Source: Actinorhabdospora filicis
GTDB taxonomy: Bacteria; Actinomycetota; Actinomycetes; Mycobacteriales; Micromonosporaceae
DNA length: 64,000 nt
NCBI RefSeq assembly: GCF_030269765.1
Contig: NZ_BSTX01000004.1
Coordinates: forward strand, 380,990-444,989
Direction: 5' to 3'
The position numbers and the translations under genes are program-made. The notes under the pieces were generated by a model that was given only the letters and a program-made list of their open reading frames with translations, did no database searches and was not told the DNA's origin. This document shows positions 22,095-30,351 of the stretch, one piece after another (the stretch's first letter is position 1; every line of letters begins with the position of its first letter).

Positions 22095-23081
22095 CTACCA
22101 GGCCCAGGCCTCGGGGCCGGGGCCGCCGTTGCCGACGGGCGGGAACAGCTCGTCGATGGCGGCCAGGGTCTTCTCGTCGAGGGTGATCTCCAGCGCGCCG
22201 AGCGCGCCGTCGAGCTGCTCGATGGTGCGCGGCCCGATGATCGGCGCGGTCACCCCCGGCCGCGACAGCAGCCAGGCGAGGGCGGCGTTGGCCGGGTCGT
22301 GGCCGAGTTCGGCGCAGAGGTTCTCCCACGCCTGGATCTGCTCGCGGTGGCTCTCCACGTACTCGCCGCCGCGCCCGTCGGCGGAGCGCTGCGCCGTCCC
22401 GTCGGCGATCTTGCGGAGCGCGCCCGACAGCGCGCCGCCGTGCAGCGGCGACCACGGGATGATGCCGATCCCGTAGTGTCGCGCGGCCGGGACGACCTCC
22501 AGCTCGACGTGCCGGGTGAAGAGGTTGTAGATGCACTGCTCGCTGACCAGGCCCAGCGAGTTCCGCTTCGCGGCGGCCTCGTTGGCCGCGGCCAGGTGCC
22601 AGCCGGCGAAGTTGGAGGAGCCGACGTAGAGCACCTTGCCCTGCGCCACGAGCAGGTCCATCGCCTGCCACAGCTCCTCCCACGGGACGTCCCGGTCCAC
22701 GTGGTGCATCTGGTACAGGTCGATGTAGTCGGTGTTCATGCGCCTGAGGGAGTCCTCGCAGGCGCGCACGATGTGCCGGGCGGACAGGCCGCGGTCATTG
22801 ACGCCCTCGCCCATCTTCCCGTAGACCTTGGTGGCCAGCACGACCTGATCGCGCCGGCCGGCGTCCCCGGCGAACCAGGTGCCCAGGATCTTCTCGGTGA
22901 TGCCCTCGCCGGTCTGCCAGCCGTAGACGTCGGCGGTGTCGAAGAAGTTGAGGCCCACCTCCAGGGCCCGGTCCATGATCGCGTGCGAGTCGGGCTCGGT
23001 GGTCTTCGGCCCGAAGTTCATGGTGCCGAGGCAGAGGCGCGAGACTTGCAGGCCGGTGCGGCCGAGGCTGGTGTATTCCAT
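22095..23081 (-). CDS. Aldo/keto reductase
   Basis: 328 residues from the ATG at 23081 (MEYTSLGRTGLQVSRLCLGTMNFG); an upstream in-frame start would add 12 residues. (beta/alpha)8 barrel with the catalytic tetrad visible: Asp in FFDTADVYG (~residue 51), Tyr in DVYGW (~56), Lys in LATKVYGKMG (~85), and His in YQMHHVD (~126). The C-terminal PIIGPRTIEQLDGAL is the NADPH-binding loop. Closest in pattern to the YghZ/Kv-beta-like group that reduces small aldehydes; substrate unknown. Monocistronic. Confidence 0.9.
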   Translation of the reverse strand: MEYTSLGRTGLQVSRLCLGTMNFGPKTTEPDSHAIMDRALEVGLNFFDTADVYGWQTGEGITEKILGTWFAGDAGRRDQVVLATKVYGKMGEGVNDRGLSARHIVRACEDSLRRMNTDYIDLYQMHHVDRDVPWEELWQAMDLLVAQGKVLYVGSSNFAGWHLAAANEAAAKRNSLGLVSEQCIYNLFTRHVELEVVPAARHYGIGIIPWSPLHGGALSGALRKIADGTAQRSADGRGGEYVESHREQIQAWENLCAELGHDPANAALAWLLSRPGVTAPIIGPRTIEQLDGALGALEITLDEKTLAAIDELFPPVGNGGPGPEAWAW

Positions 23082-23170
23082 GGGGGGAAGCCTGCCACTT
23101 TCCCGGTGCGGTGGCATCCCGTGCGACCGGCCCGCCTCGCGGTGTCGGTGGGTGGGTCTAGCCTCTCCGC

Positions 23171-23557
23171 ATGACCGCCGACCTTCCCCTCGGGCCGCCC
23201 GGGCCGATGCGCGACCGGCTGGCCGCCGCCATCGTCTCCGGGGCCAAGACCGCCGGAACCCTGCTGCGCGCCGAGATCGAGGCCGGTACGCCGCGCCCGG
23301 TGCCCGGTGAGCGGCTGTTCGTCCGCGACTCCACCGGAGCGGTCCTCGCCGTCGCCGAGACCGTCTCGGTGCGCGAGGCGGCCCTGGCCGATGTGGACCT
23401 CGCGCACGCCGTCGCCGAAGGGCTCGGTCACACCGGGCTGGAGAAGTGGACCGAGGACCACATCGCGTATTGGCGGCGGCTGCCGTGCGCGCCCGCCGTC
23501 ATCGACTCCGCCACGCCGATACTGATGTGGAGATATCGCGTTCACTCTTCCGGGTGA
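23171..23557 (+). CDS. ASCH-domain protein with leaderless start
   Basis: 128 residues. The ASCH fold (PUA-like, RNA-binding in known cases) is seen from the length, a positively charged GAKTAGTLLRAEI near residue 25 (the typical G-x-K-x-x-(S/T/E) motif), PVPGERLFVRDSTGAVLAVAETV in the core, and EKWTEDHIAYW near the end. Some ASCH proteins hydrolyse N4-acetylcytidine, but the active residues cannot be assigned with confidence here. A TAGCCT box (23159-23164) exactly six bases before the ATG predicts a leaderless mRNA. Confidence 0.75.
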   Translation: MTADLPLGPPGPMRDRLAAAIVSGAKTAGTLLRAEIEAGTPRPVPGERLFVRDSTGAVLAVAETVSVREAALADVDLAHAVAEGLGHTGLEKWTEDHIAYWRRLPCAPAVIDSATPILMWRYRVHSSG

Positions 23558-23802
23558 ACACGCAGTCGCGTAACCCACTCCCGAGATCGTCTTCCGGGGC
23601 GGCACAATGAACCCGGGCCGGTGACCAGCGCCGTCCCGTACGTACACCCGGCGGATACGGCCGACCGTCCATTTCGGTGAGACCGATGTACAGAAGACAT
23701 TAGTGATCTTCTTGCTATCACGGCGGCGCGGCATGGACCTTTGCCGGTACGGTTGGGCGTACTGTGGGCTGAAGCGATCTGAATGGTGGGAGGAGGAGCG
23801 CG

Positions 23803-24807
23803 ATGCGGCCGGTGCGTTTTGTCGCCCTCTCCGAGGACGGGCAGGCCCTCGTCCTCGCCGACGAAGTGGGACGCCTTCTGACCTTGCCGCTCGATGAGCG
23901 GATCGCCGTCGCCGTGCGCCATGAACGCGAGTCCGGAAAGGACGGCGAGGAGTCCACCACTCCGGCGCCCGCCCTGATGGCCAGCGTCACCTTGTCCCCG
24001 CGCGACATCCAGTCCCGCATCCGCGCCGGTGAGTCCGCCGACGACGTGGCCCGCCACGCCGGCGTCCCCGTGACGCGGGTCCTGCGCTACGCCGGGCCGG
24101 TCCTGCAGGAACGCGCGATGCTGGCGCAGCACGCCCGCCGCGCCCGCCTGCGCACCTCCGACCGCGGCGCCCGCCTCGCCGACATCGTCGACGGCAAGCT
24201 CGGCCAGCACGGCGTGGACTCCGACAAGGTGTCCTGGGACGCCTACCGCCGCGAGGACGGCACCTGGCGCGTCACCGCGACCTGGCCCTCCGGCAAGGCG
24301 ACCGCCCAGGCCGTGTGGGAGCTCGACAAGGCCCGCCAGACCGTCGGTCCCGATGACGAGATGGCGCAGTTCCTCTCCACCGAGGGACCCGCCATGTCGC
24401 CGACCCTCGGCGGCCCCGCCGCGCAGACCATGACCGCGCCGGTGACCCGGCCGTCCCGCGACCCCCTCCACGGCGCCGGACGCCCCGCCACCCGCGAACC
24501 GGCGCGCGACCCGCTGCGCCGCGACGCCCTGCGAGCGGTACTGGAACGCCCCATGGGCGCCCCCAGCCGCCCCGAACCCGCCGCCGGCGGCCTCGGCCTG
24601 CCCGGCTCGGAGCCCCTGGACTCCCGCGACACGCCCAGCGTGCCCTCCCTGGCCGTCCTCCGCCCCCGCCGCACCGAGATCGAACCGGACGGCGAGGAGG
24701 GCACGAAGCCGCGCAACCGGCTCCCGGCCTGGGACGACGTGCTCTTCGGCAGCGACAGCTCGCCGCGGTCGAGCACGAGATTAGATTCGCGGTTCGACCG
24801 GCGGTAG
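23803..24807 (+). CDS. sepH: Septation protein SepH (DUF3071)
   Basis: 334 residues from an ATG behind a strong GGGAGGAGGAG ribosome site. The N-terminal DUF3071 domain (RPVRFVALSEDGQALVLAD..., LTLPLDERI) is followed by an HTH (SPRDIQSRIRAGESADDVARHAGVPVTRVLRYAGPV) at residues ~65-105, a WDAYRREDGTWRV strand pair near 145, and a long disordered proline/arginine-rich C-terminus. Streptomyces and Mycobacterium SepH bind FtsZ and stimulate its assembly during septation. The gene stands alone and ends at a strong terminator. Confidence 0.9.
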   Translation: MRPVRFVALSEDGQALVLADEVGRLLTLPLDERIAVAVRHERESGKDGEESTTPAPALMASVTLSPRDIQSRIRAGESADDVARHAGVPVTRVLRYAGPVLQERAMLAQHARRARLRTSDRGARLADIVDGKLGQHGVDSDKVSWDAYRREDGTWRVTATWPSGKATAQAVWELDKARQTVGPDDEMAQFLSTEGPAMSPTLGGPAAQTMTAPVTRPSRDPLHGAGRPATREPARDPLRRDALRAVLERPMGAPSRPEPAAGGLGLPGSEPLDSRDTPSVPSLAVLRPRRTEIEPDGEEGTKPRNRLPAWDDVLFGSDSSPRSSTRLDSRFDRR

Positions 24808-24837
24808 AGGCCGGATGGACGCGGGACCGAGACGACG

Positions 24838-24866
24838 AAAAGCCCCCGGGAGACCGGGGGCTTTTT
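24838..24866 (+). terminator. Intrinsic terminator of sepH
   Basis: A 12-bp stem starting AAAAGCCCCCGG, a GAGA loop and a run of five T's on the 3' side; 31 bases after the sepH stop. Confidence 0.92.
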
Positions 24867-25085
24867 CGCGGGTGCGGGACCGCGGCGCATCGGCCGCGGG
24901 ACCGTTGGGGCGGGGTGAGACGGGCTCTTTCGGAGGGCGCGGCCGGGGTTCGCCGGAGGCGTTGATGAGGCGGACGGTGCCGGGGGCGTGATGTGGACGG
25001 GCTGCTCCCGTGGTGGGAGGTTGGCCTGATGGCCCGGTGCTCCGGTGCTCCTGTGGCCGAGGCGGCGAGGAGGGCTCGCGGAGCC

Positions 25086-25269
25086 GAGGGCGGTGGCCGG
25101 GCCGGTGGGCCTGGCCTGGGGAGGGTGGTGACCCGGCTGGTCGGTGTGGCGAGGGCGGTGGCCGGGGCGGTGGGCCTGGCGAGGGCGGTGACCGGGCTGG
25201 TCGGCATGGCGAACGGATGATCGGGCTGGTGGGCAGCGTGAAGGCGGTGACCGGGGCGGTGGGCAGGCA
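25086..25269. repeat. Imperfect ~30-bp tandem repeat (about six units)
   Basis: Units built on GAGGGCGGTGACCGGG plus CTGGTCGGC / GCGGTGGGC follow each other with a 30-base period. The clearest blocks are 25141-25170, 25171-25200, a 29-base variant 25201-25229 and 25230-25259; diverged copies lie before 25141. On translation it gives 10-residue repeats in either strand, but no start or stop context suggests a protein. Confidence 0.75.
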
Positions 25270-25408
25270 GTGCGAAGCCGTAGGCGCCTCGCGCCTCGGC
25301 ATCGTCTTTCAGGTCGACTACTTCTTTGGTGGGGCCCAGAGCCCGCCCCGCTGGGGCGAACGTAACCGGGGCGTACGCGTGGTCCACCAAACGGCCCATC
25401 GCGGAACC

Positions 25409-25435
25409 TGTGGATAACGACCCCAATGTGGATAA
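25409..25435. promoter_or_regulatory. Pair of DnaA boxes
   Basis: TGTGGATAA occurs at 25409-25417 and 25427-25435 in the same orientation, 18 bases start to start. Each is an exact reverse complement of the DnaA consensus TTATCCACA. Two boxes with no AT-rich unwinding element and no dnaA/dnaN nearby do not make an origin; a DnaA-titration or regulatory site is possible. Confidence 0.6.
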
Positions 25436-25488
25436 CTTAACCCATCGGGGGTATCGCGGACCGGGCCGGGGAGGCCGGGTCGATGCTC

Positions 25489-25546
25489 GTGTGGCGGTGT
25501 GGCGGTGTGGCGGTGTGGCGGTGTGGCGGTGTGGCGGTGTGGCGGT
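25489..25546. repeat. 8-bp tandem repeat, 7.25 copies of GTGTGGCG
   Basis: Seven perfect copies of the octamer followed by GT, with no substitutions. Such a perfect short repeat is prone to slippage and may vary in copy number between isolates or be an assembly-sensitive spot. Confidence 0.95.
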
Positions 25547-25735
25547 CGATCCCCGCGCCCACCTCACGCCCTGCCGTCACGTCGCCGTCGCCGCCCTGGG
25601 CACTCGGCACTCGGCCTGGCGCTGAGCCGGGGCCCGATCGGCGGCCACCTCAGTGCCCGCGTCCGGTCCCCGAGCCCGTGCCGCGCCCGGTCCCGACGCC
25701 CGCCCACCCCGGCCCAGGCCGCCCGTCCCCCCGCC

Positions 25736-26167
25736 CTAAACCTCCTCGATCGCCAGGCTCTCCACGAACCGCCCGATCCGCTTCGCCTCGCCGGGCGTCA
25801 GGTCGCCCGGCAGCCGGAACGTCACCCGCAGGTCCGGCCGCAGCTGGAGCGGGTAGTCGATCATCTTGTCGTCTACCTTCACCAGCGGTTCCCCGGCGGC
25901 CCAGGCCCGGGCGTCCTTGATGGTGCGGCGGAGGCGGCCGACGTAGGCCTCGGCGGTGGCCGGAGAGATGTCGAGGTCTTCGAGCTGCTCCTTCACCATG
26001 TTCACGTCGACGTCGTCGAGGACGGTGTCGATGGTGACGTCGGTGGCGTCGAGGACGCGGCGGAGCGTGGAGCGTGCGAGGTCGATGGAGTTCTTCTTGA
26101 GGCGTCCGGTCGCCTTGACCGCCTCAAGGTAGGCGAAGAGATCTTCGAATCGGGGTGCCTTGTCCAT
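25736..26167 (-). CDS. Small helical protein resembling a lone integrase SAM-like domain
   Basis: 143 residues from an ATG. Residues ~5-90 (FEDLFAYLEAVKATGRLKKNSIDLARSTLRRVLDA, read in parts) look like the four-helix core-binding domain of tyrosine recombinases. No catalytic domain (R-K-H-R-Y) follows. Residues ~105-143 (LQLRPDLRVTFRLPGDLTPGEAKRI) form a basic beta/helix tail seen at the end of several bacterial DNA-binding hypothetical proteins. Probably a DNA-binding protein of unknown role. Its start codon lies three bases from a 14-bp inverted repeat (26171-26208), a good candidate for an autoregulatory operator. Confidence 0.6.
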   Translation of the reverse strand: MDKAPRFEDLFAYLEAVKATGRLKKNSIDLARSTLRRVLDATDVTIDTVLDDVDVNMVKEQLEDLDISPATAEAYVGRLRRTIKDARAWAAGEPLVKVDDKMIDYPLQLRPDLRVTFRLPGDLTPGEAKRIGRFVESLAIEEV

Positions 26168-26170
26168 GCG

Positions 26171-26208
26171 CCTGAGGCTATCCCATATTTATCCGGGATA
26201 GCCTCAGG
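26171..26208. repeat. Perfect 14-bp inverted repeat between two minus-strand genes
   Basis: CCTGAGGCTATCCC (26171-26184) and its exact reverse complement (26195-26208) enclose a 10-base AT-rich spacer. It starts 6 bases after the haloperoxidase-like stop (26215) and ends 3 bases before the start codon of the next gene. There is no T-tract. It could be an operator, a mRNA hairpin sequestering the start, or a weak terminator. Confidence 0.85.
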
Positions 26209-26214
26209 ATACTC

Positions 26215-27420
26215 TCAGAAAAGACGCCAAGCTTCGCGGAGCGTGTGCCGGGCGACCTTCTTCCCCAGCACGATGCCCTGCTCGTCGGCCGAGCGGGTGT
26301 GGATGCCCGACCACACGCGGGCGTCGACGTTCTCCCGCGAGGGCGTGGCCCAGTCGGTGTAGGTGCGGGTCGTGCCCGAGGACGGGCTCACCACCGTGTA
26401 GGGCGCGGTGCGGGCGCCGACCAGGTCGGTCAGGACGCCCTCGGCCGCGCCGGAGTAGATGTTGTGGCCCGACACGTAATCGGGGTGCGACGGCGTCACG
26501 TGGAAGGGCTGCCAGCCGGTCCCGGCGAGCGCGGTCACCGGCCGCCACCAGTGGTAGTGGTACTTGGTGTCGGAGGTGGCGATCTGGGTGTCCACGAGCG
26601 CGATGTGGAACAGCGCGACGAGGGTGGTGCGCCAGACCAGGGACCGGTGCGATCCGGCCAGCGCGGCCCGCAGGACCGGGTTGTAGAGCACCTGCGACGA
26701 GCCGTACCAGAACAGCGCGGTGTCGGCCTGCGCCTGGGTGCGGACGGTGGAGTTCAGCCCGCCGTAGAGGCGCACCTCCTCCAGGTCGGCGATGTTGCGC
26801 GCCGAACCCAGCGCGGGCGGGGGACCGGGCCGGAACGCGTCGGCGGTGGGCAGCAGGAACGGGCGCGCGAACCGCGTCCCCGACTGCTGGCCGGGGGTGT
26901 AGGACGGCGGGGTGGGCTGCCAGACGCCGGGCGCGGCGGGTCCGGCGTCGTAGGGCGGGTTGACCGAGGCGGGGTCGAGGCCGTCGCCGGCGCGCTCGCC
27001 GAGGAGCGCCTGGGCCTCTTCGCGCCCGGCGGTCACGCCCCGGTGCTTGCCGGGACGGTTGCGCAGGCGGCTGAGGGTGGTGGTCAGGGCGGCGTCGAGG
27101 ACGGTGGCGCGCGCCGGCACCTGCGCGCTGAGGACACTGTGGATGGCCGAGGCCAGCGCGGCCTGCCGGAACTCCGGCGCGGTCTCGCGCTGCTGGGCGC
27201 GCGCGGCGGCCAGCCAGGCGATCGCCCAGGTGCGGGAGTTGGTGACCTGCGCGGGCGATCCGGCCTCGGTGATCGTGGTGACGGTGAGGTCGTACCACTC
27301 CAGCGCGGTGTCCACTGTGGACGCGCTGGCGCTCTCGGCGGTGAGCGACCCGGCGGCGATGGCCACGGGTGTGAGCGCCGCGGCGGTGAGCAGGTTGCGG
27401 CGGGTGGGCTTGATGGACAA
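26215..27420 (-). CDS. Tat-exported vanadium-haloperoxidase/PAP2-like protein
   Basis: 401 residues from the TTG at 27420, preceded by GAAGGAG; the frame is open further upstream without homology. A twin-arginine signal (RRNLLTAAAL... ASAS) spans residues 6-35. The C-terminal part has the PAP2/vanadium-haloperoxidase pocket: Lys and Arg in TKYHYHWWRP (~284-293), SHPDYVSGHNIY (~309-320) with the acid/base His, and RVWSGIHTRSADEQG (~365-380) with the metal-ligand His. Such proteins oxidise halides with peroxide or act as phosphatases. It starts 30 bases after the NtaA-like monooxygenase stop, so it is likely the last gene of the sulfonate operon, an unusual place for this family. Confidence 0.8.
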   Translation of the reverse strand: MSIKPTRRNLLTAAALTPVAIAAGSLTAESASASTVDTALEWYDLTVTTITEAGSPAQVTNSRTWAIAWLAAARAQQRETAPEFRQAALASAIHSVLSAQVPARATVLDAALTTTLSRLRNRPGKHRGVTAGREEAQALLGERAGDGLDPASVNPPYDAGPAAPGVWQPTPPSYTPGQQSGTRFARPFLLPTADAFRPGPPPALGSARNIADLEEVRLYGGLNSTVRTQAQADTALFWYGSSQVLYNPVLRAALAGSHRSLVWRTTLVALFHIALVDTQIATSDTKYHYHWWRPVTALAGTGWQPFHVTPSHPDYVSGHNIYSGAAEGVLTDLVGARTAPYTVVSPSSGTTRTYTDWATPSRENVDARVWSGIHTRSADEQGIVLGKKVARHTLREAWRLF

Positions 27421-27449
27421 GGGGGCTCCTTCATGGTGTCGGGACGGTG

Positions 27450-28775
27450 CTAGACGCGGTCGAAGAGGTTGGCGGGGCGCGGCAGGCCGTAGTGCTCGCG
27501 CAGGGTCGTGCCGGTGTAGCCCTCGCGGTGCAGGCCGCGCGCCCGCAGGATCGGGACGACGTGGTCGACGAAGGCCTCCAGCCCGGAGGGCAGGACGGCG
27601 GGCATGATGTTGAAGCCGTCGGCGGCGCCGGCGCTCGCCCATTCCTGGATGGCGTCGGCGACCTGCTCGGGGGTGCCGCTGAAAGTGCGGTGCCCGCGCC
27701 CGCCGCCGAGGCGGCCGATGAGCTGCCGGACGGTGAGCCGCTCGCGGCGGGCGAGTTCGACGATGAGCGTGAAGCGGCTCTTGGCGCCCTCGATCTCGTC
27801 CTCGGTGGGCAGGTCGGCGGGCAGTTCGGCGTCGAGGGGCAGGTCCTCGGGCCGCAGTTTCAGTTGCTGCGCGAGGGAATCGCGGGCGTACTCGGCGACG
27901 ATGAGCCGGTCGAGTTCGTCCTCCAGGGCCTTGGCCTCGGCCTCGGTGGAGCCGATGACGGGGACGATGCCCGGCAGGATCTTCACCAGGTCCGGGTCGC
28001 GTCCGGCCGCGGCGGCCCGGCGCTTGACGTCGGCGTAGAAGGCCTGCGCGTCGGCGAGGGTCTGCTGGGCGGTGAAGACGGCCTCGGCGTGGCGGGCGGC
28101 GAAGTCGCGGCCGTCCTCACTGGACCCGGCCTGCACCAGGACGGGGTATGCCTGCGGGGAGCGGGGGACGTTCAGGGCGCCGCCGACCTTGAAGTGGCGT
28201 CCACTGTGCTCGATGCGGCGGACGAGCTTGTTGTCGCCCCACACGCCGCTGTCCTTGTCGGGGCTCGGGGCCTCGTCGTCCCAGCTGTCCCACAACTTCT
28301 TGGCGACCTCCACGAACTCCGCGGCCCGCTGGTAGCGCTCGGCGTGGGCGGGCTGGTCGTCGAGGCCGAAGTTGCGCGCGGCCTCCGGTCCGGCGGTGGT
28401 GACGATGTTCCAGCCCGCGCGGCCGCCGGAGATGTGGTCGAGGGAGGCGAAGCGGCGCGCCAGGTTGTAGGGGTCGTTATAGGTGGTGGACGCGGTCGCG
28501 ATGAGTCCGATGTGGGTGGTCACGGCGGCCAGCGCGGTCAGCACCACCGTCGGTTCCAGCGAGCCCGACGGGCGCCGCCCGATGTCGCCCCACAGCGCGG
28601 GGGAGTCGGCGAAGAACACCGAGTCCAGCGCGCCCCGCTCGGCGGTGCGGGCCAGGTTCTGGTAGTGGGCGATGGTGGTCGTGGCGTGCGCGTCGCTCTC
28701 CGGGAGCCGCCAGGAGGCCTCGTGGTGCCCGGTGCTCATGAGGAAGGCGTTGAAGTGGAGGGGAGTGGTGCTCAT
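27450..28775 (-). CDS. NtaA/SnaA/DszA-family FMN-dependent monooxygenase
   Basis: 441 residues from the ATG at 28775, overlapping the ATPase stop by 4 bases (ATGA). Bacterial-luciferase-like TIM barrel with the family signature segments LHFNAFLMSTGHHEASWR at the N-terminus, FFADSPALWG, NDPYNLARRFASLDHISGGRAGWN around residue 95-120, and GAADGFNIMP near the C-terminus. Members use reduced FMN, supplied by a separate reductase, to split C-S, C-N or C-C bonds (nitrilotriacetate, dibenzothiophene sulfone, sulfonates). Two reductase genes lie in the same operon, and the ABC importer argues for an imported organosulfur substrate. Exact substrate unknown. Confidence 0.88.
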   Translation of the reverse strand: MSTTPLHFNAFLMSTGHHEASWRLPESDAHATTTIAHYQNLARTAERGALDSVFFADSPALWGDIGRRPSGSLEPTVVLTALAAVTTHIGLIATASTTYNDPYNLARRFASLDHISGGRAGWNIVTTAGPEAARNFGLDDQPAHAERYQRAAEFVEVAKKLWDSWDDEAPSPDKDSGVWGDNKLVRRIEHSGRHFKVGGALNVPRSPQAYPVLVQAGSSEDGRDFAARHAEAVFTAQQTLADAQAFYADVKRRAAAAGRDPDLVKILPGIVPVIGSTEAEAKALEDELDRLIVAEYARDSLAQQLKLRPEDLPLDAELPADLPTEDEIEGAKSRFTLIVELARRERLTVRQLIGRLGGGRGHRTFSGTPEQVADAIQEWASAGAADGFNIMPAVLPSGLEAFVDHVVPILRARGLHREGYTGTTLREHYGLPRPANLFDRV

Positions 28776-29500
28776 GCGGTGTCTCCGTCGAGTGCGGTCA
28801 GCAGGCGCGCGCGGATCTCGGCGCGGCGGGCGGGGGTGATGTCGGCGTCGACGGTCTGCTCGACCGCGACGTGTCCCTTGTGGAGGACGAGGATCCGGTC
28901 GGCGAGGGTGATGGCCTCGTCCACGTCGTGGGTGACCAGCAGGACGGCCGGGTGGTGCGCCTCGCACAGGTTGCGCAGCAGGACGTGCATCTTGGCGCGC
29001 GTGAGGGCGTCCAGCGCGCCGAAGGGCTCGTCGGCCAGCAGCAGCTCGGGTTCGCGGACGAGGGAGCGCGCCAGCGCCACCCGCTGCTGCTCGCCGCCGG
29101 AGAGCTCGTTGGGCCAGGCCTTCTCGCGCCCGGCCAGGCCGACCTCGGCCAGCGCCCGCGTGCCGTGCGCACGGGCGTCGCGGAGGCCCAGCACGACGTT
29201 GTCCAGCACCCGCAGCCACGGCAGCAGCCGGGCGTCCTGGAACACCACCGAGAGCTTGCCGGGGACCTCGATGCCGCCTTCGCCGGTGACGTCGTGGTCG
29301 AGCCCGGCCAGGGCCCGCAGCAGCGTGGACTTGCCCGATCCGCTCTGCCCCAGCAGGGCCACGAACTCGCCGCGCCCGATGGTGAGGTTCAGTCCACTCA
29401 GGACGCTCCGCTCGCCGAAGCGGCGGTCCAGGTCCCGGACCCGGACGGCCGGCTCGGTATCGATCAGCCCGGTGTTTACGAGCCCAGTGTGCGGCGCCAT
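28772..29500 (-). CDS. Sulfonate-type ABC transporter ATPase (SsuB-like)
   Basis: 242 residues from the ATG at 29500, which lies 25 bases inside the permease gene. Walker A GQSGSGKST (~residue 50), Q-loop VVFQDARLLPW (~95), signature LSGGEQQRVALARSLV (~140), Walker B LLLADEPFGALD (~163) and the switch His in VTHDVDEA (~200) are all present. The LLPW segment after the Q-loop is typical of the nitrate/sulfonate/taurine subfamily. It energises the importer formed with the adjacent permease and lipoprotein. Confidence 0.92.
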   Translation of the reverse strand: MAPHTGLVNTGLIDTEPAVRVRDLDRRFGERSVLSGLNLTIGRGEFVALLGQSGSGKSTLLRALAGLDHDVTGEGGIEVPGKLSVVFQDARLLPWLRVLDNVVLGLRDARAHGTRALAEVGLAGREKAWPNELSGGEQQRVALARSLVREPELLLADEPFGALDALTRAKMHVLLRNLCEAHHPAVLLVTHDVDEAITLADRILVLHKGHVAVEQTVDADITPARRAEIRARLLTALDGDTA

Positions 29501-30351
29501 GACAGGGCCCTCCTCTGGATCAGGCGGACCAGGCCGTCGGAGAGCAGTCCCAGCAGTCCGTAGAGGACCAGGCCGACGATGATCACGTCGGTCTGCCCGT
29601 AGGTGCGGGCCAGCTCCATCATGTAGCCGATGCCGCTGGTGGCGTTGATCTGCTCGACCACGACGAGCGACAGCCACGCGGCGGTCACCGCGAAACGCAG
29701 CCCGAGCAGGAATCCCGGCAGCGCGCCGGGCAGGACGACCTTCCGCACGAACCCGGCGTGCCCGAGCCCGACGGTCTCGGCGAGCTCGGCGTAGCGCGAG
29801 TCGATGCCGCGCAGGCCGTTGTGGAGGTGGATGTAGACGGGCACGAACACGCCGAGGGCGATGGTGATGACCTTCATCTCCTCGTCGATGCCCAGCCACA
29901 GGATGAGCAGCGGAAGCAGCGCCAGCGCGGGGATCGAGCGCTTGATCTGGACGGGCCCGTCCAGCAGCGCCTCGCCCCAGCGGCTGAGCCCGGCGATGAG
30001 GGCGAGGACGGTCCCGGCGACCACGCCGAGCACCAGCCCGTAGGCGAAGCGCTCGGTGGAGGTGAGCAGGTTCTCCTGGAGCCGCCCGTTGTCCCACAGG
30101 GTCCCGGCGGTGGTGAACACCGTCCAGGGCGCCGACAGGACGCGCGGGTCGAGCGCGCCGGTGGCCGAGCCGATCGTCCAGGCGGCGAGCAGGATGAGCG
30201 GGCCGAGCAGCCCGGCGCCGCGGATCTTGCGGCCGGGGCCGAGGCGGCGCCTGCGGCGGGTCCGCGTGATGCCCTCGGGTCGCGGGACCGGTGGCGGCTG
30301 GTGGACGGGGTCCTCGGTGCCGATCGGCCCGGCGGGCGCGGTGATGGTCAT
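29476..30351 (-). CDS. Sulfonate-type ABC transporter permease (SsuC-like)
   Basis: 291 residues. A proline/arginine-rich cytoplasmic N-terminus of ~45 residues is followed by six predicted membrane helices. The EAA loop reads ELAETVGLGHAGFVRKVVLPGALPGFLLGLR (residues ~190-220, given in family terms), as in BPD_transp_1 permeases that contact the ATPase. The start overlaps the stop of the lipoprotein gene by 4 bases and the ATPase starts within its 3' end, so translation is tightly coupled. Closest subfamily: alkanesulfonate/taurine permeases. Confidence 0.9.
   Translation of the reverse strand: MTITAPAGPIGTEDPVHQPPPVPRPEGITRTRRRRRLGPGRKIRGAGLLGPLILLAAWTIGSATGALDPRVLSAPWTVFTTAGTLWDNGRLQENLLTSTERFAYGLVLGVVAGTVLALIAGLSRWGEALLDGPVQIKRSIPALALLPLLILWLGIDEEMKVITIALGVFVPVYIHLHNGLRGIDSRYAELAETVGLGHAGFVRKVVLPGALPGFLLGLRFAVTAAWLSLVVVEQINATSGIGYMMELARTYGQTDVIIVGLVLYGLLGLLSDGLVRLIQRRALSWRRTLGS

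Larger units (their letters stand above)
24867..25735. other. Gene-free region with tandem repeats and DnaA boxes
   Basis: No convincing coding frame: the long frames on either strand are proline/arginine/histidine-rich translations of repeats. The stretch contains an imperfect ~30-bp minisatellite (25086-25269), two DnaA boxes (25409-25435) and an 8-bp tandem repeat (25489-25546). Confidence 0.7.

Noticed and set aside
25409-25546. Replication origin at the DnaA boxes
   Set aside because: Only two boxes, no AT-rich unwinding element, no dnaA, dnaN, parB or rpmH neighbours.
25489-25546. CRISPR array
   Set aside because: Contiguous 8-bp units with no spacers and no cas genes; a simple tandem repeat.
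24272-25567. Reverse frame with HTATPPHR-like repeats at its start
   Set aside because: It is a translation of the octamer and 30-bp minisatellites plus antisense of sepH; no start context.
25736-26167. Integrase and mobile element
   Set aside because: Only a SAM-like helical domain; no catalytic domain, attachment sites or tRNA target adjacent.
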